Of a DNA stretch of 64,000 bases, positions 58,421 through 64,000 are shown piece after piece; position 1 is the stretch's first letter, and every line of letters starts with the position of its first letter. Location of the stretch: contig JAJEKV010000019.1 in assembly GCA_021234155.1 (NCBI GenBank), positions 21,300,613 through 21,364,612 on the forward strand, read 5' to 3'. The notes under the pieces were generated by a model, which was given only the letters and a program-made list of their open reading frames with translations, searched no databases and was not told where the DNA came from. Made by a program: the position numbers and the translations under genes. This DNA is from Isoetes taiwanensis (taxonomy: Eukaryota; Streptophyta; Lycopodiopsida; Isoetales; Isoetaceae).

Positions 58421-59743
58421 ATGGATCCGGTCATTCTTGGTATGATTGCCATGCTTTTTCGGGCTTTGACACTCGGATTTGCATTACAGAGATACTGCTT
58501 GCAGCTATTGGAACTCAACGAGCTCGAAGACCCAATGACCCTGTTCGATGATCAGGTTTTAGAGGATAACAATGGTATGTTTTTTTGCGCATCTGCAGCT
58601 TTAATGGTTGCGGGTTCCAGCAGGGTTAGAAGACCACCAAGAAGATTTTGGATTGCTCCAAGGCAAAGAACCCAATGGGATAATATCGATAACCATGCAT
58701 GGAATTGTATAGCTTCTTTTGAAGATGATATGTGGCACCAATTTTACAGGATGAAGAGAGCCACATTTGAGAGATTGGTAGGTTTAACTGTGCCTTATCT
58801 TGTCAGGCCCGGGAATAAAGTAAGGCCCCCTGTTGATCCAAGGAAAGCAGTTGCTATGGTTCTGTATTTTCTTGCACACGGGGATATGCCCTTACATGTC
58901 GGACAGAGATTTTATGTTGGGAAAGCAACAATGCAGAAATATACCAAGAAAGTCACGCTTGTATGCTGTACAAACGTTTTGTTGCAATGCCTACAGGTGC
59001 AAGATTAGCTCAATGTATTAAGGAATTCCATGATGCAACTGGGTTGCCCAATATATATGGTGCAGTTGACGGTTCCCATATTTTTTTATGGAGGAAACCC
59101 AAAAAAAAGGACAATGGGGAAGACTATTACAGCAGACATAAGAGGCACTCATGTCTCATGCAAGGAATTGTGACACATAGCAGATTGTTTATAAATGTTT
59201 GTGTAACAAGAACAGGTTCAGTCCATGATTCCAACCAGTTCAAGAAAAGTTCCATTTACAATAAAATTGCCTCAAAACAAATTTTACAGGAACCTGTGGT
59301 GACCCTCAGTGGCAGAAAGCTGAAGAAAGGGCAGCCTACTGACCAGGAAGTTCAGGTAACTATTCCACCATCACTATTAGGTGATTCAGCTTATTCCAGC
59401 AGACCCTTTCTTCTTAAAATCTTTCCTCAAAATCAGGGTGCATATGTTAAGTTTAACAAAAGGATATGTAGAAAATGGTTTTGGCATTGTCAAGGAAAAG
59501 TTTAGAATTCTGAAACACTTGCCTGTGCATGTTGGCAAAGCTTCCAAGATCATACATGCATGTTGTGTTCTTTGGAACTTTTGTATAATGGAAGACAAGG
59601 GTTGGAATATGCTGCCAATTGAAGAAGACCCTCCACCAATATATTACTATGAAACAGAAGCCATGAACAGGTCCTTAAAAAAACAGGGTGATCAAATGAG
59701 GCACGTGCTATTTGAGAATCTGGATGGGCATGTCATCCTTTGA
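58421..59743 (+). pseudogene. PIF/Harbinger transposase, two frameshifts
   Basis: The frame from 58,421 gives the Harbinger N-terminal helical part (MKRATFERLVGLTVPYLV ... PPVDPRKAVAMVLYFLAHGD ... YVGKATMQKYTKKV). Near 58,960 it shifts to ARLAQCIKEFHDATGLPNIY, GAVDGSHIFLW (first D), a long insert-bearing middle and LLGDSAYSSRPFLLKIFP (second D). Near 59,460 it shifts back to YVENGFGIVKEKFRILKHLP (E) and ACCVLWNFCIM. The catalytic DDE triad is present, but around the second shift codons between FNKR and YVENGF seem lost. The family cuts and pastes DNA at TTA/TAA sites with a Myb-like partner. Indels make this copy inactive. Confidence 0.9.
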
Positions 59744-59749
59744 ATGAAT

Positions 59750-60228
59750 GATTTTTGTAACCAATAAAATGAAATTCATTTTAAATTGTATATAATTTGA
59801 TCTCTTTAATTCTGAATTGTTAATAGATTGTTACAAAATGATACAAAGTCATTATGATAACCTGTCATTATCAAAACTGAACAGCAATTCACATGCATTT
59901 CTGAGTCGAATGAGTTGACATTGATACACATAAAATACTATAACATTTCAACAACAGTGGAAAATGAAGGTAAACACATTTTGTATTCATAGGAAATTCA
60001 GTACATTTTTTTAGACTGCACTATTCAAAACAGTGCAGTATCTCAGCAGCCAGGGTACAATCTAAGAGCATAGGCAGTCAAAGAGCAAAGGTTACACCTT
60101 CCAAATGGCATAGGCAACCTGCATAGGGTATCTGCACAGGTTTCTTCTGTCAGCAAAACTCAGCAAAAAAAAAATGGCATGCAAGCCATTTTAAACATGA
60201 CAGATTCCTGTGGCAAATTGCAAATATG

Positions 60229-60259
<31 letters not shown>

Positions 60260-60286
60260 CAGATGAAACATAACAATTTTTATTCT
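59750..60286. other. Non-coding spacer with A-run
   Basis: A sequence between the transposase and the minus-strand ORF, ending in an uninterrupted A-run of about 30 at 60,228-60,257. AATAAAATGAAATTC at about 59,763 could serve as a polyadenylation signal for the transposase. Confidence 0.4.
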
Positions 60287-60880
60287 CTACATCCTGGGAC
60301 AAAGGGCACACTGGAAGGTAATGTTTCGTATCTCTTCAAGGCACCATTTTTTGTTGTGCCTAACGTAAACACTCTCCATGTGGACAGACCTGTTTCTTGC
60401 AGAATTGGCAGCCCATTCCAAAACATCTGCGTCAATAGAAACCCCCATTTTGAAGAAAGTAGTGACCGTCTCTTTGGAATAATGGCAATGGATTAGCTTG
60501 TGGCTCAATACTTCCACTTCTGGGTTTGCAGGCTGGACTGAAGGGGAGGAGAACTGACTTTCTTGATCCTGTTCCTCGGCCGAAGAGTCCTCACCAGAAA
60601 CATGATTCTCTTGAAACACATTCTCCAAACTGACAGGCATGTCACTGAACTGCATAGAATCCCCACTGCTGTCGGGAAGAACTTCCTCACTGGAAGTGGG
60701 CCAGGAATCATGATCAGAATAATAGGGTATTTTACTGGAAGAGGAAGAAGTTGTTGGCGGAGTTCGATAAGATGAAGAAGAGGAAGAACTCGAGCTCGAA
60801 GAGCTCGAACTAGGGCTTGGAGAGCGTTGGCGCTTTCTGCCCACGACTCTCTCCATGTCTTCGAATTGGCTTGCATGCAA
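60287..60880 (-). CDS. Serine-rich ORF of unknown function inside the Harbinger element
   Basis: 197 residues from MHASQFEDMERVVGRKRQRS, uninterrupted, while both neighbouring frames are broken. The N terminus is basic (RKRQR, a possible nuclear signal). A run of about 15 serines follows, then STT-rich and acidic segments. A compact C-terminal part includes HCHYSKETVTTFFKMGVSID, VLEWAANSARN and WCLEEIRNITFQCALCPRM, with a few Cys and His. I do not recognise the family. Lying between transposase and Myb-like gene, it could be a third element protein or a captured host fragment. The pure serine run comes from an AGA/GAG-rich repeat, so part of the length is low complexity. Confidence 0.5.
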   Translation of the reverse strand: MHASQFEDMERVVGRKRQRSPSPSSSSSSSSSSSSSSYRTPPTTSSSSSKIPYYSDHDSWPTSSEEVLPDSSGDSMQFSDMPVSLENVFQENHVSGEDSSAEEQDQESQFSSPSVQPANPEVEVLSHKLIHCHYSKETVTTFFKMGVSIDADVLEWAANSARNRSVHMESVYVRHNKKWCLEEIRNITFQCALCPRM

Positions 60881-61053
60881 GAATTGGAGGAAGCTTAAGT
60901 AGCCTTTACGAAATTGGATGATCGTGACTAGTAGCTAAAATTTAATACTAAAAAACAGGGCTGTACAACTTCTTTAATATTTAAGAATACTGGTGGGTTT
61001 TGAGACAGTTCCAAAAAAGAATTTCTAAAAAGCAAATAACTGAAAACGAACCT

Positions 61054-61985
61054 TTAGTCCTTCTTATTGGCAGCAAGTTTGGCAATTTCGAGCAATGTCT
61101 CCTTTGTCATTTCACATATGCTTTGAGTCATTGCAGCCATGGACTCTGCAATTTTCAGACTGTTTGCAGACCTTATTGTTTCCAATTTCCTGACCAACTC
61201 AATTTTTCTTGCACTTTTTTCTTTGAGGAAATCTAATTTCTTCACCTCAGTGTCCCCAAATGTGCTTGCCATTTGTGATATTCCCATTGCAATGTCCTCA
61301 TCTATTTGCAACCTGGACTTCTTTCAACTTGTAGGTTTTCCACAAACTCGTGCCGATTACATGCAAATTGATCTAGGACTTGAAGAATCTGTGTGGTTTC
61401 TGTTGGTGTCCTATTGATTGGAATTTACGGCATCAATTTGACTTGCTTGGATTTCCGCGTTCACATCATTGTTTGAATTGGGTGGATCAGCAAAGTGGTC
61501 TTCAAATGTCTTTGCATCTGTTCCAACAGCGGTTTCAAAGAAACCGTCATTCATGAAAGATTCTCGAGTAATTAGTATGCAAGTCTGCACCTCGAAAAGC
61601 TTCATTGCCAAATTCACCATCATCACCCGGCAAAGACTGTATTGGATTATCGAGGTAACACCATATTTAACTTCTTTCATTCTCACATACCATTTGCCAA
61701 GTTGATGGTTCAGAACTGTATGGCTACAAGCCTCCTTCTCATCTTTAAATTTAGCTTGCAGGCTTATCCCATTTGTTCTTTAGTTGTCTCGGCTCCACTA
61801 AACCCCCAACAAAGGGCTGCAATTTCATCATAATTTCCCTCCATTGTGTGTTGGAGAGGTTGAGGGTGCCTCCCGGTTACCAATTTCATCTCGTTCGGGA
61901 GATTGAGGAATGTGGAGACACCGTGATCATCCATTGCACGGGGACTTCCTATTCTTTGTGTCTATCACTTTCGAATTTTCCTTCT
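61054..61985 (-). pseudogene. Harbinger partner: Myb/SANT-like (Myb_DNA-bind_3) protein, frameshifted
   Basis: Read on the minus strand across several one-base shifts: STFLNLPNEMKL, then GTLNLSNTQWREIMMKLQPF, EPRQLKNKWDK, LQAKFKDEKEAC and LGKWYVRMKEVKYGVT. This gives the order of the Myb/SANT-like fold (Trp...GN/GT...QWxxI...KNKWDxLxxxF). A linker with FEDHFADPP, TQILQVLDQFACNRHEFVE and a helical C terminus (MGISQMASTFGDTEVKKLDF ... ELVRKLETIRS) ends at 61,054. In this superfamily the Myb-like protein helps the transposase enter the nucleus and bind the ends. The copy is broken. Confidence 0.75.
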
Positions 61986-61999
61986 CATGCACAACAATA

Positions 62000-63654
<1,655 letters not shown>

Positions 63655-63676
63655 ACGTAAAAATAAAGATTTTATT

Positions 63677-64000
<324 letters not shown>

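Noticed and set aside
60228-60258. Poly(A) tail of a retrocopy
   Set aside because: The A-run follows no processed gene in the right orientation; the ORF to its right is on the minus strand.

Overview
The window looks like nuclear DNA of a land plant with a large, repeat-rich genome. The evidence is plant-type gene remnants: a PSK-simulator/DUF3475 exon with a GT-AG intron, a decayed clade-typical PP2C phosphatase and the first exon of a subtilase. Plant-style LTR primer-binding sites point the same way. Gene density is very low and most of the sequence is AT-rich. An animal-like L1-type LINE and pogo- and Harbinger-type transposases would suit a non-angiosperm such as a fern or gymnosperm, but the sequence alone does not fix the species.

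Layout: 1-11 kb has one recognisable gene exon (minus strand, 3.0-3.8 kb) in otherwise unassigned DNA. 11.4-12.0 kb may be a small inverted-repeat element. 12.9-15.4 kb (minus) is a broken pogo/CENP-B-like DDE transposase. 16-20 kb is built of diverged internal duplications. 21.2 and 34.4 kb carry the two copies of one LTR-like repeat. 25,133-29,447 is a young non-coding LTR retrotransposon with all its hallmarks: 447-bp LTRs differing at two sites, a tRNA-Asp-type PBS, a purine tract and the 5-bp target duplication ATCGA. 32.7-34.2 kb is a second LTR-like repeat whose other copy (43.0-43.46 and 51.8-53.0 kb) is split by about 8.4 kb. 35,173-37,789 is a 2.6-kb TIR element flanked by TTAA. 39,535-39,857 is a MITE. 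40.85-41.6 kb is a PP2C pseudogene.

The right end (53.4-64 kb) is the most interesting part. Three copies of one LINE family lie head to tail, each joined to long (TC)n arrays. Copy 1 carries ORF1 and ORF2 in the same frame, separated by a single TAG. Copy 2 is 5'-truncated exactly at a (TC)n array. Copy 3 begins five bases after a (TC)n array and runs off the window. The two visible 3' UTRs keep the same two-tier stem-loop before the array. This suggests a retrotransposon that targets TC microsatellites and recognises its own 3' end through structure. A decayed PIF/Harbinger element lies between copies 1 and 2, with its transposase, a Myb/SANT-like partner and an extra intact serine-rich ORF.

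Apart from the elements' own ORF pairs (LINE ORF1/ORF2, Harbinger transposase/Myb-like protein) I see no co-operating cellular genes. Nearly all cellular gene matter here is single exons or pseudogenes.
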